Below are positions 33,530-46,500 of a stretch of DNA of 64,000 nucleotides, piece after piece (positions within the stretch are counted from its first letter, which is position 1; the number at the start of each line of letters is the position of its first letter). The notes below the pieces were generated by a model, which saw only the letters and a program-made list of their open reading frames with translations, made no database searches and was not told where the DNA came from. Source of the stretch: Petrosia ficiformis. Lineage: Eukaryota; Porifera; Demospongiae; Haplosclerida; Petrosiidae. Both the position numbers and the translations under genes were made by a program. The stretch is from positions 48,152,896-48,216,895 of the forward strand of contig OX345636.1 of the NCBI GenBank assembly GCA_947044365.1. The letters run 5' to 3'.

Positions 33530-36500
33530 TTCTAAACAGAAAGTAGACTGCAGTGGCCACTCCAAAGTATGCAGACGTACTTCTACGACTAATTTTGAGC
33601 TTCTTATAATGAAGAAAACCATTATTTAATTAATCCCTTGTGCAACATTATTTCGAGGGTAATTGTTAAAAGCTGTACAGTACAGTGGTAACATATAGTT
33701 TCTATTACAAATACTTCTCTCTTTCATGTCCTAAAAAATATGTAAAAACAAAAGAACGGAACTCTACAAAAAAACTAATAACTAATAAATTGAAAATAAG
33801 ATTTTGAAATAAAACCTAATTTTTTTTGTGAAAACATACTGTAATATAATATGTTAATTACTGTTATAATTTTGTAGATAAAAGAATAAAGAAAGTACAG
33901 ACTAATCAGTTGCGAGTAATGATTACAGAGTAGCTACTATGAGTGACAAAATTTAAATTTAGATTTAAAATTATTCATTGAGGTGATTGTAAAACATTTC
34001 TTTATGTCATATAAAATTCAAGAATCACCACAATGAACACTGTGTATGACTGATAAACCTCAGACTAACTCATTTTATGAAGTGTAGAGCTTATCACAGG
34101 TTTCCTTGCATCAGAACAAGAAAAAAAAAAGTTATCAATGTCATGAGCTGTTCTATTACGACGGGTTTTCTTTTTACCAAACCGGGAGTTAGTTATCCTT
34201 GACAGATAGTGATATGTATTTTCCTTGATTTTGTATGAATATCCTGCAATCCAGAGAACATAATACAGAACGACAATGAAAAAAGTCAGAAAAACCATCA
34301 GCAAAGTTGTTGCTTTGATTGCATTAGAATAATATATTATACTGTTTATCGTTAGGGCATGATTGAAAGATCAAGTACATTTATGACTTTGCTTCTGAAA
34401 GGATTAGAATATGCCTGAGCAGAGATGAAGAGGATGACAGTGGAAAGTGATATTGCATATGCAGTGAGGATGTTATGACCTCTTAGCATTGAGTACACAA
34501 TATATATGAGTGTGAGTAGAAGCAATTTGTCCATGTATGGTGCATGAAGTGCTTAATGAATAGGTTGATGATATCTTTGTACACCAGCAGATTTCATTAC
34601 ACCATTTCCCTCAATTAAAATGATGAGGTAGGGTATAAGCAAAGCTCCAACAATTATTGATGTAATGATCATCAGTGTAATGTGTGCATAACTACCATAT
34701 ATTAATGTACCATCATTATACTACACTTTAACTGGTGAACTACTTGTGTTTGTGTACACTGCATATGAAAACACATCCACAATCATTAGTAAGAGATTTG
34801 AGAAAGAGAGATGTACAACAGTACCTAGTACTAGTATTGATGAGTGTGATATTCTGAAGTCCATGTTGAATAACAACTAAGTATAATGAACAAAACAACA
34901 ATTTTCAGGGGGTATAATTATAGAAAACAGTAAACTCAAACCTGTTTTCAAAATCTCAGTCATCCCATTGTAAAAACACAGTGCATGGAAATCCTCAATG
35001 TGGATAGAAAACTTCCACCCAACATTGTTGTATATTATCCCTGCATTAGCAGCCTGAGCATGAAATATAATCCCATTGAGTGTACCAGTTGTAAGTGTGA
35101 GTTTTGGAACAAGCAAAATGTAAACCAAGAGGTACCCCAGGAACTATATACAGCAGTATTGTCCCTATCCATTTGTTGTCACAGTATAGGCAATTGGTTG
35201 ATCCAAAAACTGCACTGTACTTTCTATGTTCAGGGGTTACGCATTTACTGCACATGATACCATCCCTGTTTAATTGACACATGCTTATGTTATTAAAGGA
35301 ACTGTGATTGTTTGATTTAAGAAGTTATGAATAGTGCTGCTTGAATTTAAATATATCATATTCATCATTATTGTTGCAGTATGCATAATGACAGTAAAGA
35401 GATATTCCAATCACATGTATTTTTGTTTCGTTGTCTGAAAGAGTGAATACACCAGCCCGTGAATATGTACTTGATGTCCTAATTGTACATGAGTTGATGT
35501 CACATGTATAATCAAATGATTGTGTAGCCAGACGATTCACCACTTTCACTTCATTTGAACACACACAAAAACGAGTAGAAATTAGAATGAAACCAGGTGG
35601 ACAGACTTCTTTGTTGAATTAGTGGGCAAGGATAAGATGACTGTTCCATTAAATGCTGATCTGCTATGAGAATAGATAGTAATATTCAACATCGTGCATC
35701 GACGTGAGTCCAATTTTTCATTTTCTGAAATCCACCATTCAATATTTTGGTGATTTCTCTTCTCCTGAACAACTCGTTTTAATATAGTAATGCTAGTAAA
35801 GACATTGTTACCTTCATAGTCTGTGCTGTTCACTAGTATTTAAAGCGTTTTTCCAGGAAAGTAGAATTCATTATTTCAGCTTTCACTGAGAAAGTGTGTT
35901 ATACATATAACAAACGTAGCCCAGCTGCATTGATGACGGGTCTTGTTGAGACACTCAAGGTTTCAGGGGTGTACCTATCTTTAACTAAAGTAATGTTTTC
36001 AAAATTATTACTAAATAAAACACTTTTTAATAGTCACCATTATTTCAGCATGTGAAATGTGATGTAAATTATGTTCATAGAGGAAATGTATTCCACTTCC
36101 TATTGTACGATTTCTCTGCATCTCAGCTATGTGATGCTCAAAGAAATGAATATGGGTTAGTGATAAGGATGCATTTTGAACATTGTATCCCAAAATAGCA
36201 AATCCATAGTAACCGGTAAAGATGACTGCTGATTTTGTTGACCCCCAAAAAGAGTAGTGCTGCATCATGATATTTAGGGAAATACATCACTGAGCCAGTG
36301 GAATTGATATACTGCAGAATATCCTTCTTCAAACTAGAACCACAGTGTTTGAAATCAGATTTTGAAATTTAACCATGGGAGTGCGACTGAAAGCAAAGCC
36401 AGCAGTTGGGAAAGTATCATTATTGGTAGTGTTACACTAAAAAGCAGTATATGATATATTTGTATAGTCAATAAATATGTCGTGGTCTTGTATTTCATGA

Positions 36501-36650
36501 GTGATATCAGGATACAGTAATAAGATGGAGTATTGTTGTGTAATGTTTGATTGCATGAATACAAACGCTATTACCAGGAACTCAAACTTGGTAATCATAT
36601 ATTTGTTACCGCAACTTGGTTTAAGTTTCAGTAGTATACATTTAAACATG
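33530..36650 (-). pseudogene. Beta-helix / CPPGF membrane protein, subfamily 2, copy 1 (decayed)
   Basis: Reading 36650 to 34065: a signal-peptide-like start (MITKFEFLVIAFVFMQ), Asn-rich beta-helix remains with YGFAILGYNVQNASLSLTH, the stalk motif CPPGFILISTRFCVCS near 35600-35540, RDGIMCSKC near 35270, then hydrophobic helices (TLTTGTLNGIIFHAQ, GSYAHITLMIITSIIVGAL, LLLLTLIYIVYSMLRGHN) and a basic tail (FGKKKTRRNRT). The layout matches the large genes at 4-7 and 43.5-47 kb, but sequence is far diverged. Many frameshifts and stops break it into at least eight frames. 33400-34060 downstream is its AT-rich 3' flank with no gene. Confidence 0.65.
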
Positions 36651-36699
36651 CTAAACTACAGTAATAATTAATGGTCTTTTGCTTTTGAGTAGTACTGTT

Positions 36700-37480
36700 T
36701 AAGTGTTTTAATATCCTCCTATATAATACTCTTAGATATGTTGTTGATGTACGGGATGTTCACCACTGAGAGGGGAGTAGGATCTTTCGGAAGTTTGGGT
36801 ACTTTTTATCACCTCTAGGTAGTTGTTTTCTCTCAACACTGGCCCCTATCAACAACATTCTACCAAAAAACATCACATCACCCTCTTTCACATAAAAACT
36901 TGTACTTGTGACACTCTACACTCTAGAGCATTGCGCTTTTGTTAATTATAGGGCAACTGAGAAAAATCTGGGTGATGAGTAATTTCATGCAGTGTCCAAG
37001 AAAATTATTAGGCTCAACAGAGTTTAGATGTTGAAGAAATACATTCAAGTGGTCAGTACAGATAGCATACATGGTGACTGATAGAAGGGATCCTATGGCA
37101 GTGCTAAATCACTACTGGAGCATATGGTCATCTGGAATTGTGTAATCAGTAATGAATGATGTTAAGTATTGAGAGAGAAGGTAGATGAGGTGTTTTGATA
37201 GTTAGTTTGTAGGAGAGTGGATGATGGATGCTATTGATCTCAAAAGAATAGCAAGTTTTTGAATCTTCAGCAAACCTTAGAGGAGTGGTGTACTTCCTGC
37301 AGAACTTTGTAAACTGTGGTAGATATTGTCAGGAATTGAACCAGAATGATTGAGTGGCAACAACTCATTCATTGTGCACTCAAGTACTTTTTTATTAGTC
37401 TGCTAACATAGTTGCCCTCCCTTGATTTATTTTTAACTCCTTATCTTAATTAATCATGTGGAGAAATGACTAGAGTTGAT
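36700..37480 (-). mobile_element. Penelope-like element fragment
   Basis: Matches 61260-62290. On the minus strand it retains decayed pieces of the reverse transcriptase N-terminal part (equivalent to PLLYGLSKFHKLG and SPTYKLSKHLI of the 62 kb copy). Heavily mutated; no frame over 60 codons. Confidence 0.55.
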
Positions 37481-38989
37481 AACTGGAAAATTAATATATT
37501 TATGGATAGCTAAATCTCGTCGCTTACAGTTGCTTGACTGATTTTTTGTATTCAACTATTTGGACCAATCAACAATCGGCCACGCCTTTTGGAAGTATAA
37601 TTTTTAGAATGTTTTGGTGACCAATACAGAATTTATTACTTCCAATTGAACTCTATACTAATTACAAAAAGGTGTGGCTGATTACTGATTGCGTCCAGAT
37701 AAATCAGCCATCAATTGTAAGAGATGAAATGTGGTTTATGACTAGAGTAGATGTTGTTGCAGTATATAGTACGATAGCAAATTATTTCCAGCTGTTCTAT
37801 AAGATGTATAGATAGCTGCCATAAATATATTAATTTTTTCAATCATAGGTGTGTCTAAATTTCATTTTTGCAAGCTTATAACTCCAAGACCAAGCAAGGG
37901 ATCGCCATGAAACTTGTTACGCAGAGATATTACTTAGTATACTTTCTTACTATGGTGTAGCTGCAGTGGTAGAAAGAGTGCTATAGTGTCCGAGCATGGG
38001 TGGTGTTCGATAATTGACTCTTTACTCTATATATCATTGCTCATTTGTATGGGTCTGAGTCTTATACTCAGGAAAAGATTAACTTCAGATTGTTTAATGC
38101 ATACAAAAAGTAAAGTGTAAAGTAATAAAAGTCAAGGATGGAAATTTTGCTATCAACTGAAGTAAAACTGTGAAGGACTGAGTGGATGCTATCAACTGAA
38201 CTCAATTCAATATCCATTTTAAATACAAAAAGTACCTTAAAATATGTGTATTTCATCTATATAAATGGTCTTACATTTAGTCTGTGTTTTATCTCAGAAA
38301 AGAAAGAAAGGTTCTCTGTGAAGCACTCAACAACCCTCAGAAATACACTTACTTGTGTGTGAATCACGTGCACTACACATGATTTGAAATAGAATGCTTG
38401 GAGCTATATAGTGCTCCAGTTTTAGGCAGCACTATTTCAATTGTGTTTGATTTGATGCAGTGCTTTGCCAGCGATAGTCATACTACAGTAGCAGTTATGT
38501 TTAGATGTGTGTAGATGTCTCCAGGAGTCTTCCAAAGTCTGGAAACAGTAACCGTGAATGATATAAATTGTTATAACTTTGTAACCAAAAGGTTTTAGCA
38601 AAGCCTGTTGTTATTTTTGATCCTTGTATAATTTGAAGTCTGCCAGTAGCTCATTTCAGCAGCCAATGTTCATAGTTTTCCAGAAATTTGCGAACAGACT
38701 GACTTTATCACGCCTAAAACACAACAGCCTTTTATAGTTAATATTTGATTATCTACTCTCCTTACCTTTTAAAAGATGTTGTAGAACTTTTAGGAATATA
38801 CCTTTTTGATTTATTATGGTACGTGGTAAAAGATTTTTGCTCCGGTGTTTGTGGTTTTATCTGGTGATCTTTCGGACCTCCTAATCTCATGATTTTGATC
38901 ACCAAAATCATGAAAGATAAAAAATATCTACTCTTCTCCTCAAGACACAAGTTGAAAAAAGAGTTAGCTTTTCTATTGTTTTTAGCGAC
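37481..38989. other. Non-genic DNA with a paralogue of the MULE target
   Basis: 38540-38710 matches the outer element around the MULE insertion site, with an intact GTTTTCCAGAAATTTGC where the MULE copy is split. 38060-38280 and 38770-38950 contain only short frames without support. Confidence 0.5.
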
Positions 38990-39013
38990 TGAAGAGGTTT
39001 TTCACACCTGCGT

Positions 39014-39310
39014 CCATTTCTCCATCGTCGATCTACTGTCATTCCATTCTGCTATTGGCTTCTACTTTTTGCTGGAGATGTAGCAGTCAATCTTGGGCCA
39101 GTTAAGTATCCTTGTCGTCAGTGTACCCCACCAGTTCAAATCAATCAGCGACGAATTCTTTGTGACAGATGTGAGCTCTGGACACATGCAAAATGTTGTG
39201 GAGTGAGCAATGAAGATTACCGCAGTTGGTAAAGATCGTGTGAGTGGCTGTGTCCACAGTGTCAATTACTAGAGCTACCATCGGCTATTCCTCCACTTCA
39301 ACATCTTTCC
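39014..39310 (+). pseudogene. Leader, 2A-like motif and PHD finger of the retrotransposon
   Basis: Frame from about 39014: RPFLHRRSTVIPFCYWLLLF then AGDVAVNLGP, then VKYPCRQCTPP, RRILCDRCELWTHAKCCGVS and CEWLCPQC. The Cys/His pattern is that of a C4HC3 PHD finger. GDVAVNLGP at 39074-39100 matches the 2A ribosome-skipping core except that the Pro of NPGP is Leu. A TAA (near 39230) interrupts the finger between its sixth and seventh ligands. Confidence 0.75.
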
Positions 39311-39329
39311 ACATTTTAACAGATCTATC

Positions 39330-39972
39330 AATCAACTCAATTGCTACCTCTATAATGCTAGAAGCATTGTGAATAAATTGAGTGACTTATCTGTTCTACT
39401 TCAAGTTGATAAACCTGACATAGCGGCAATTACTGAAACCTTTCATAATGAAGATATCAGTGAATCAGAGATAGTTGACAACTCATATTATGCGTTCTGC
39501 CATGATTGCAATAGGCATGGTGGTGGTGTGATGCTCCTCATAAGGAACACCATCTCTGCTACCAGAAGAACCGATCTGGAAGATGATTGTGAACTCCTGT
39601 GGATTGAGATTTCAGGGTAAGACCCTTTTAGGTGTCTTCTACAACCCACCTGCTACTGGCACAGATTATCTTTGCCGTCTCCGTAACTCTCTCGCCTTGA
39701 TAGCTGATTCATGCTCTATTGTTCTTTGTGGTGATTTCAATATTCCTAATGTGAATTGGGATTCGAGTGTTCCTACTGTATCCTCGCCTAAGGCAAGTTT
39801 GCTTTGTGACATTGCTCTTAGCTCCTCCCTATATCAATTGGTCCCTGAAGCGACTAGATACAATAACACACTCAATCTGCTATTTACCAACACCACAGAC
39901 GAAGTGAAGGATGTAGCTGTCATTGACAGTATACCAAGGAGTGATCTGTTGTTTTTTGGAGGGTGGTATTAA
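39330..39972 (+). pseudogene. AP endonuclease domain of the retrotransposon
   Basis: NARSIVNKLSDL, PDIAAITETF, GGGVMLLIRN in one frame (to 39620), then GVFYNPPATGTDYLCRL and LCGDFNIPNVNWD in the next (39583-39972). These are the exonuclease-endonuclease-phosphatase fold motifs (N, E, GDFN). One frameshift within the overlap. Target-primed nicking function is lost in this copy. Confidence 0.85.
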
Positions 39973-40539
39973 AGAAGCATGGAATAAATTCAAGGATGTT
40001 TTCCTTGCAGCAACTGACAAGTGCATCTCATCCTTTACCCTCAGATGTACAAGAACAAAGAGCTGGCTTTCAGATGAAGTATAAAGGAGAGCATACCGGA
40101 CAGCCAAACGCACAGGAAAATTAATTCACCAATGTTGTTATAAGTCACTGAAAAACACAGTAAGAAATCTTACAAGAAGGGACCAGAATCTCCACATCAC
40201 CAATAACTTTCTCAAAGATCAAAAGCCATTTCGGTGCTGGCTCAAGAACACCAAAGGAGGCCATCGTTCTATTCCTGATATACACCATCAAGGTAATATC
40301 CTATCATCAGCCCTTGAGGAAGCCAATGTACATTTTTTTCATCAGTATTTACCAAAGAGATCACATCTAATATTAATAGTCTCTGTCTTAAGCTTCTTTC
40401 ATCTAAAAGTTCACCTGAGATATCGATCACCAATGTTATGTTCAAATCTGAGGATGTGTATGAGCTGTTGTGTGCAATAGACCCGTCAAAGTCATCAAGT
40501 CCTGATAACATTCCAGGAAGACTATTCAAGAAGGAGCAC

Positions 40540-41680
40540 CTTGGATTGTCGAGCCATTAACAAAGCTATTTAATCTATCAATGTCATCTGGTGAACTCCC
40601 CAGTGATTGGATCACAGCCAATATTATCAGTACCTTTCTCATTATCACAAACTATGTCCTACCCAACATGGTTTTCGTAGTCATCACTCTTGCCAGACAC
40701 AACTTCTGGAATTAGTCCATCAATGGACTAAAGCCATAGATGATCGCTCTTCGACACATGTCATCTTCCTTGATGTTTCTAAGGGTTTTGACACTGTTCC
40801 CCACAAAAAACTGTGCCTGAAGCTTGACCTCATTGGGATTTGTGGCAAGGTTCTGACATGGAATGAGAGTTTCCTTACCAATCATCAATAGAGAGTTTTT
40901 GTGGATAACCACTACTCTCAGTAGTCCTCTGTTTCTTCTGTGGTGCCACAAGGGTTCATCCTAGGACCCTTGTTGTTCTTGATATATGTAAATGACATCA
41001 GTGACAATCTGAGCTCACCAACTAGAATGTTTGCTGACGATTGCACACTGTTTAAAGAAATTAAACGTCGAGATGATTGTATTGAACTCCAGAAAGACCT
41101 CACCACAATTTACAACTGGTCTCAGACATACATGTAGCAAATTCACCGAACACTTCTAAGTGCAAATCACTTTGAATCCCCAACAAAAAATTTCCTCCGT
41201 CTCATACCTACTCAATAAAAAGTGTTTCACTCGAATGGGTCAACAAATTCAAATACCTTAGAGTGTGCATTAACCATATGCTCAACTTTTTAAGAAGAAC
41301 AATGTATAGTTGCAACAAAACCTCTAAGAATGCATCTCGAGTACTGTGTACCAGTCTGGAGACTTCACTGTGCAAAAGACAAAATTGCTCTTGAAAGTGT
41401 CCAGAAGCGTGCTGGTAATTGGATATGCTCCAAATGGGACTCTGTTAATCACAAATGGAACAAATCTTATGATCAAGTGCTTGACGAACTACAGTGGTCA
41501 ACTATCCTCCAGCGTCACACTATTCTAGGCTGTTGCCAAACCTACAATGTAATCAATTCCCTTGATTGTGTTGACTTTCATCAATATTATAGATATGTGT
41601 CCTGTAATAGTAGATGTCGTACATTAGCTTTAACATGTGTCCAATCTCGTGTTAATTCTTATCGATATATTTTTTTGTAA
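40540..41680 (+). pseudogene. Reverse transcriptase domain of the retrotransposon
   Basis: TQHGFRSHHSCQTQLLEL, FLDVSKGFDTVPHKKL, GFILGPLLFLIYVNDIS and RMFADDCTLF (the catalytic FADD at about 41028-41040), then the thumb region LEYCVPVW...KDKIALESVQKRA and a C-terminal RCRTLALTCVQSRVNSYRY. Spread over three frames with stops at 40889 and 41135. Confidence 0.85.
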
Positions 41681-42068
41681 ACACCTCTTATGTTTGGAAT
41701 AGCCTTCCTAGTGACATTGGTAATTCATTATCACTTTTCTTTTTTCACACATAAGCTAACAGCTTATATGTTGTCATTGTAGCGTTTGTAATCAAGTCGT
41801 GTTATGTTAAATATCTCTATTTTTATGTAACTTTTATTTTTATTTACTGTAAAATTTTATAATTATTTCCTTTTACATATATTTATTTTAATTATTTAAT
41901 TATATAAAAATTACATATTATGTTAGCCCAAAATGTATTTTTTTTAATTTTACTATTATTATTTTATTTTATTTATTTTTTGTTCTGTGTAACATAGTGG
42001 GAGTGCATTCATAGTTCAATTCAATTCAATATATTCCAGGTAGAATAGCCAGCTATTAATCAAGGTTG

Positions 42069-42590
42069 TACTAGGGCGAGGGGTAGATGAAACTCCAATC
42101 GGTTCCTAGTCTTGCCAGCTTCTTGCTGCATACAATCTGGTTCAATTCTGTATCTTTTGGAAGTCACACCCACCCGGGGGTATAATTATTGGGCCTAAAT
42201 GTTTTCACTGATCACGGGTGGGTGGGAAACAATGGCGGGGTAACTGTAGTTGCTTTCTGGAGTTTGATAGTGCCTAGAAAGGTAGATTTTATGGTTTCAC
42301 TGAAAAGCTACAGAATTCAGCTTTCTTCAGCCTCTTGTAACTATAAAAGTAAAATGAATTTTCAGAAAATGCATTGTTCTTGATGCACGCCATGATTGGT
42401 GGGCGTTGCTTTCTTGGTTTTGTACTTATTACGATTGCAAAAATGGACATTTTTCCAACACTCTCACTCTTACAGACAAATATAAAGATGATCAGAAGAT
42501 ATGAAGGTTGCTATTACGCCAGGTTAGAGTCATATTATATAATATTCTATTTTGAAACTGATTGGAGTCACATCCACTCACTCCCTAGTA
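42069..42590. mobile_element. TIR element, copy 2
   Basis: 522 bp with TIRs of about 37 bp: TACTAGGGCGAGGGGTAGAT and, inverted, TACTAGGGAGTGAGTGGATG, both followed by ACTCCAATC. Opposite orientation to 2439-2940. Similarity extends somewhat outside the ends (TTAACAGTTAAA, GCAGTT), so the flank was duplicated with it. No transposase. Confidence 0.7.
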
Positions 42591-43524
42591 CCACCTTAAC
42601 AGTTAAACTTAGCAGTTGCATTAAGAAAATTAACATATATCAATACGTCATCTACAAACAGATTTCTTTCTTTCTAGCTATTCTGTATTATGACAAGCCC
42701 ACTTTCTTTTACTCGCCACGCCTATTATTTGACAGAGGTCCCCCCCGGAATGATGCATTGAACCTGTTGGAAAGCAAGATAGCCTACGAGCCATAATAAA
42801 ATGTTTAAAATAACTACTTTATTGGATAATACAGTTGTAAGGAATAGCGGAAATTGCGGAAATTGTGTGAGTTAATTTGTAAGTTAATTTATAATTATTT
42901 AAATATCCTTATATAGATTTACAAAGAAGCAGAATGACTATTTTAATTAAACCTTGTATGCTTCCCTGCCTTCCCAACCTTCTTTGTGTACCTAATATGA
43001 GATATAAGACATGATAATTGGTTATAATTGGTACGAGTATGTTATCCTGGAGTAATAACAACAGGAATGACCAATTAAATTATAATTTTCACATTTCTAA
43101 CTGTACTAACCAACAAACTAATGTTTTTGTTGTGGAATTTACAATTCATGTCAACTATATAAATATTCCTGTGTACAATAAATAGATGTCAAGACTGTTA
43201 TAGGGTTGGTACTCTAGGTAACATAGTTCACCAACAAAATTTTATTGGCCACTAATATACGGAACACTGAAATCGTTATCAATCAATATAATTGGTTGAA
43301 GTAACAAATTCATAATTTCTAGTGTGAGGTGATTTCTTGGTAGCTGAATTCCTCAATCATGCATTCACATGTCATGTAATAGTGATGAGTCAAATAAGGT
43401 AAAATAAATCATAACCAAAAATTATATTAGACATTACTTTAAACACTTCATTTAGCTAATCGCCAAAGAAAACTATAATATTATACTAACAAAACCATAC
43501 ACATGTGTAAGATAATTTCTGAAG
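42591..43524. other. Non-genic DNA and conserved 3' flank, copy 2
   Basis: 42960-43050 is a short inverted piece of the dispersed unit (CCAACCTTCTTTGTG, AATATGAGATATAAGACATG). 43200-43524 is the conserved 3' flank of the following beta-helix gene. The frame at 42374-42796 has no recognisable product and overlaps the TIR element. Confidence 0.5.
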
Positions 43525-46500
43525 TTACTTATTTGTGCTCTGTAGTATGTAACCATCATCATCGTCATCATCTAGTAGCAATTCGTTCCTCACCAGTTCA
43601 AAGGAATAATAGTTGTCTGACGGTTCCCTCTCATCTGAACTTAGTGCTTCCATATTTATTTCTTGAGTACATCTTCGTCCAACGAGTTTATTCCTTACTC
43701 TATCTTCAATGCGGTTTACACACTCTCTTTTTTGAAGTTGAATAGCAAGGTGGAATAATAAAATGAGAATGAATGCTACAAAGGCTATTGATACACTAAC
43801 AATAGTTGCTGTGTATGTATAGTTACCTGCTGCAAAAGTAGACATAATAACGAGCAGTAAGAAAAAGATCGATTCAGCAAAATTTGCGTACCACTTCTTG
43901 TAGACTCCACCAAGAGTGATGGAAACCGAGAATAAGAAAGTAACAGATGATATGATAGCTGATAAAACGGTTGTTTTATGAGCATTCAGTGTGATAACTG
44001 ATAATATCAGCAATCTTGTTAGCAAGACTAGTCCAGTCCAAAACCGGTACTTATCCTTATATGGGCCACCATAAGCATCAAAAAATGGTTTCAATTTTAT
44101 CCAAAAATGACAACAGCGCAATTTATTTACATGCCTTTCTATGATTTGCAAAAATAGAAGAACGATTGTGAAAGGAAGTATTAATACAATAAGCACAATA
44201 ATGGCAAACACGAAGAGGATAATGTGCTTAAGAGAAAAATAGTTGACATTTGGATCAATAAGCTAGACTGTATTAGAATATGAGCCACCACATTCAATTG
44301 GTATAGGATGCAAGGCAAGAGTTACAGTTCGAATTAACTTAATGTAGGATAGCAGAACTAAAGTAGCTAAAACAGGTACTGCATTGTTCCCAATGACCTT
44401 GTAAAATTTGGTATATTTTGCAAGAATAATCATGCCTACTATTATTAACCAGATGTAAAATGGAAAAGCAAACTGAAGCCAAACTTTGACATAACTGTCC
44501 ATTCCTTTATAAAAACATGTTTGTATACCAAGGTCAAAATTAAGCCAAGATATAAACTGACTGATAATTATGACTGGTCCATTTGGAAAAAAAACAGCTT
44601 CATTTAATTTGACAATGTTAGCAAAAAATATGAGGCCATTTATAGTACCGATTGAAACTGTTAAGTTTAATAAGATAAGGAAAGCTACCAAAGCAATCCC
44701 AGCAAGACTAAATGGTATAAGGAGAGAAATATAGTCATTGGTACACTCACCACATTGATTAGAACCTAACAGTAAACTGAGACCCTTGGCACATTCTCCA
44801 CACAGTAGACCAGACCTGTTGAAAGCACACTGTTCATCTGGTGCTGTTATATCAAATGTCACTTCAGATAATGTACAGTAGTCAAATGGACAGCTGCTGT
44901 GTGCTATAATGCAAGTTTGGTTCACATTATATCCCATCCAAACTCCACCTTGTGTCGATATCAATTGATTATCTAAATCACATAATGTATCTGTAAATGT
45001 GTTGGTTAGTTCGAGACTGCAAATGCATTTTCCGCTATCAGAAAGCATAAACCCAGGTGGACAATCTAGAATATCAATTTCAATAATAATGTTGGATGGC
45101 GTAACATCAGTAGAGAGATATATAGTACTGCTATTATAATCACCAATGGATGTATTAATAATAACTGTGTAATTGTAATCACTACAAACAGGTTGCCAAG
45201 ACTTGAGAACTTCACTGATTTGATGTTCTTCAGCTATCTCAACTGCTTTCAGTGTTCTCATAGCAGCACCATTTCTTTGGCCAACTGTTATTAACAGTGT
45301 GCTTATTGTTTCACCTGGATAAATTGTTATTGCCTTACTAGATACATCACAATTAGGTCGATTTTGGATGTCACAGAAACAAATTTTACTTGCATATGAA
45401 GAAATGCGGCTGATATCCTCGAAGTATGTTTCGTAGTGGAAAAATGTATTAAATATCTCTGTACTATTTTTAAATACAAACCTAACCAAAGTACTGGCTA
45501 GCAATGAACACTGATCTATGCCACCCCCATACAATAACGAGCCTGCCTCTTTAGCTGTGTTATTTTGGAAGTAAAGTCCACTATGGTCATTAGTAATGTT
45601 ATAATTAAGAGGATCAGAAATGATCACTTGAAAGAAACAAACTAATGTCGTTCCTCCTTCAACATTTATAGCACCTCCTGTTTGTGATGCATGATTGTCG
45701 ATGAAATAAATTTTTATGGGCAACTGAAGAATTATATATGAATTACCAATTAGATACATTCCACCTCCTCGCACTCCCGAATTATTTCTAAACATGTTAT
45801 TGATATCAGAGAATGTAATACTTGATTGTATTGCTAATATTCCCGATCCTTCGTTGTGTTCCACTTTTATTCCACTAAATGTTGCATTATATGCTTGATA
45901 AAAGGTAATTGCTGAAACTGCTTGATATTCTTCGTTTGAAACACCATAAGATGCAGTGACGTTTTTAAAGTGGATCGAAACCGGTGCAGTCATTCCTGTT
46001 GTATGACTGAAAAATGACATATGTAGTGTGAAATTACCACTGTTGTTTAAGAGATGTGCATTTTCTATTTGAACAAATTGACTTATCTCATTATCCGCTG
46101 ATAAAAAATGGATATCTAGCCCCCCTGTATTAGTCCCAAAGTTAGAATGAAATATACTATTCTTCACGACAATAGGTTTTTTTACTGGCAACTGTATACC
46201 ACAATCTCGTAGTTTTGTAGATGTATATAAGCCATTGACTATGTACAACCCTCCTGCAGGACTTATCAAATCAGATTTCAATGAGCTGTATCTGTTTCCA
46301 TAGCTATTGACCATGTTATTGATAAATAGAGCATATTTTGCCCCAGTATAAGCTAAAAAAGCCATGTTTCCTCCTTGCAAACCTGCAAAACCAGTATTAC
46401 CAAAAGCAGTGATATTAAGTAAAAAAATAACTACACCATACATTTCCGTTTGATCTAAAAAAATTAGTAAACCACCACTACCAAAATGACGATCTGTATT

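Larger units (their letters stand above)
38990..42028 (+). mobile_element. Non-LTR retrotransposon (CR1-like), decayed
   Basis: Order on the plus strand: hydrophobic leader and 2A-like motif, PHD finger, AP-type endonuclease, reverse transcriptase, 3' UTR, and a short tandem tail TTCAATTCAATTCAAT (42016-42034). Frames shift at least four times and a segment between WITANI (40605-40622) and the downstream HYHKLCPTQHGFRSH has been lost, removing part of the RT fingers. The 5' limit is approximate. The repeat-type 3' tail and the endonuclease-RT order fit the CR1/L2 group; a tree would be needed to place it. Confidence 0.85.

Noticed and set aside
42374..42796. 140-codon plus frame
   Set aside because: Overlaps the end of a TIR element and its non-coding flank; the other copy of the element (2439-2940) does not keep it.
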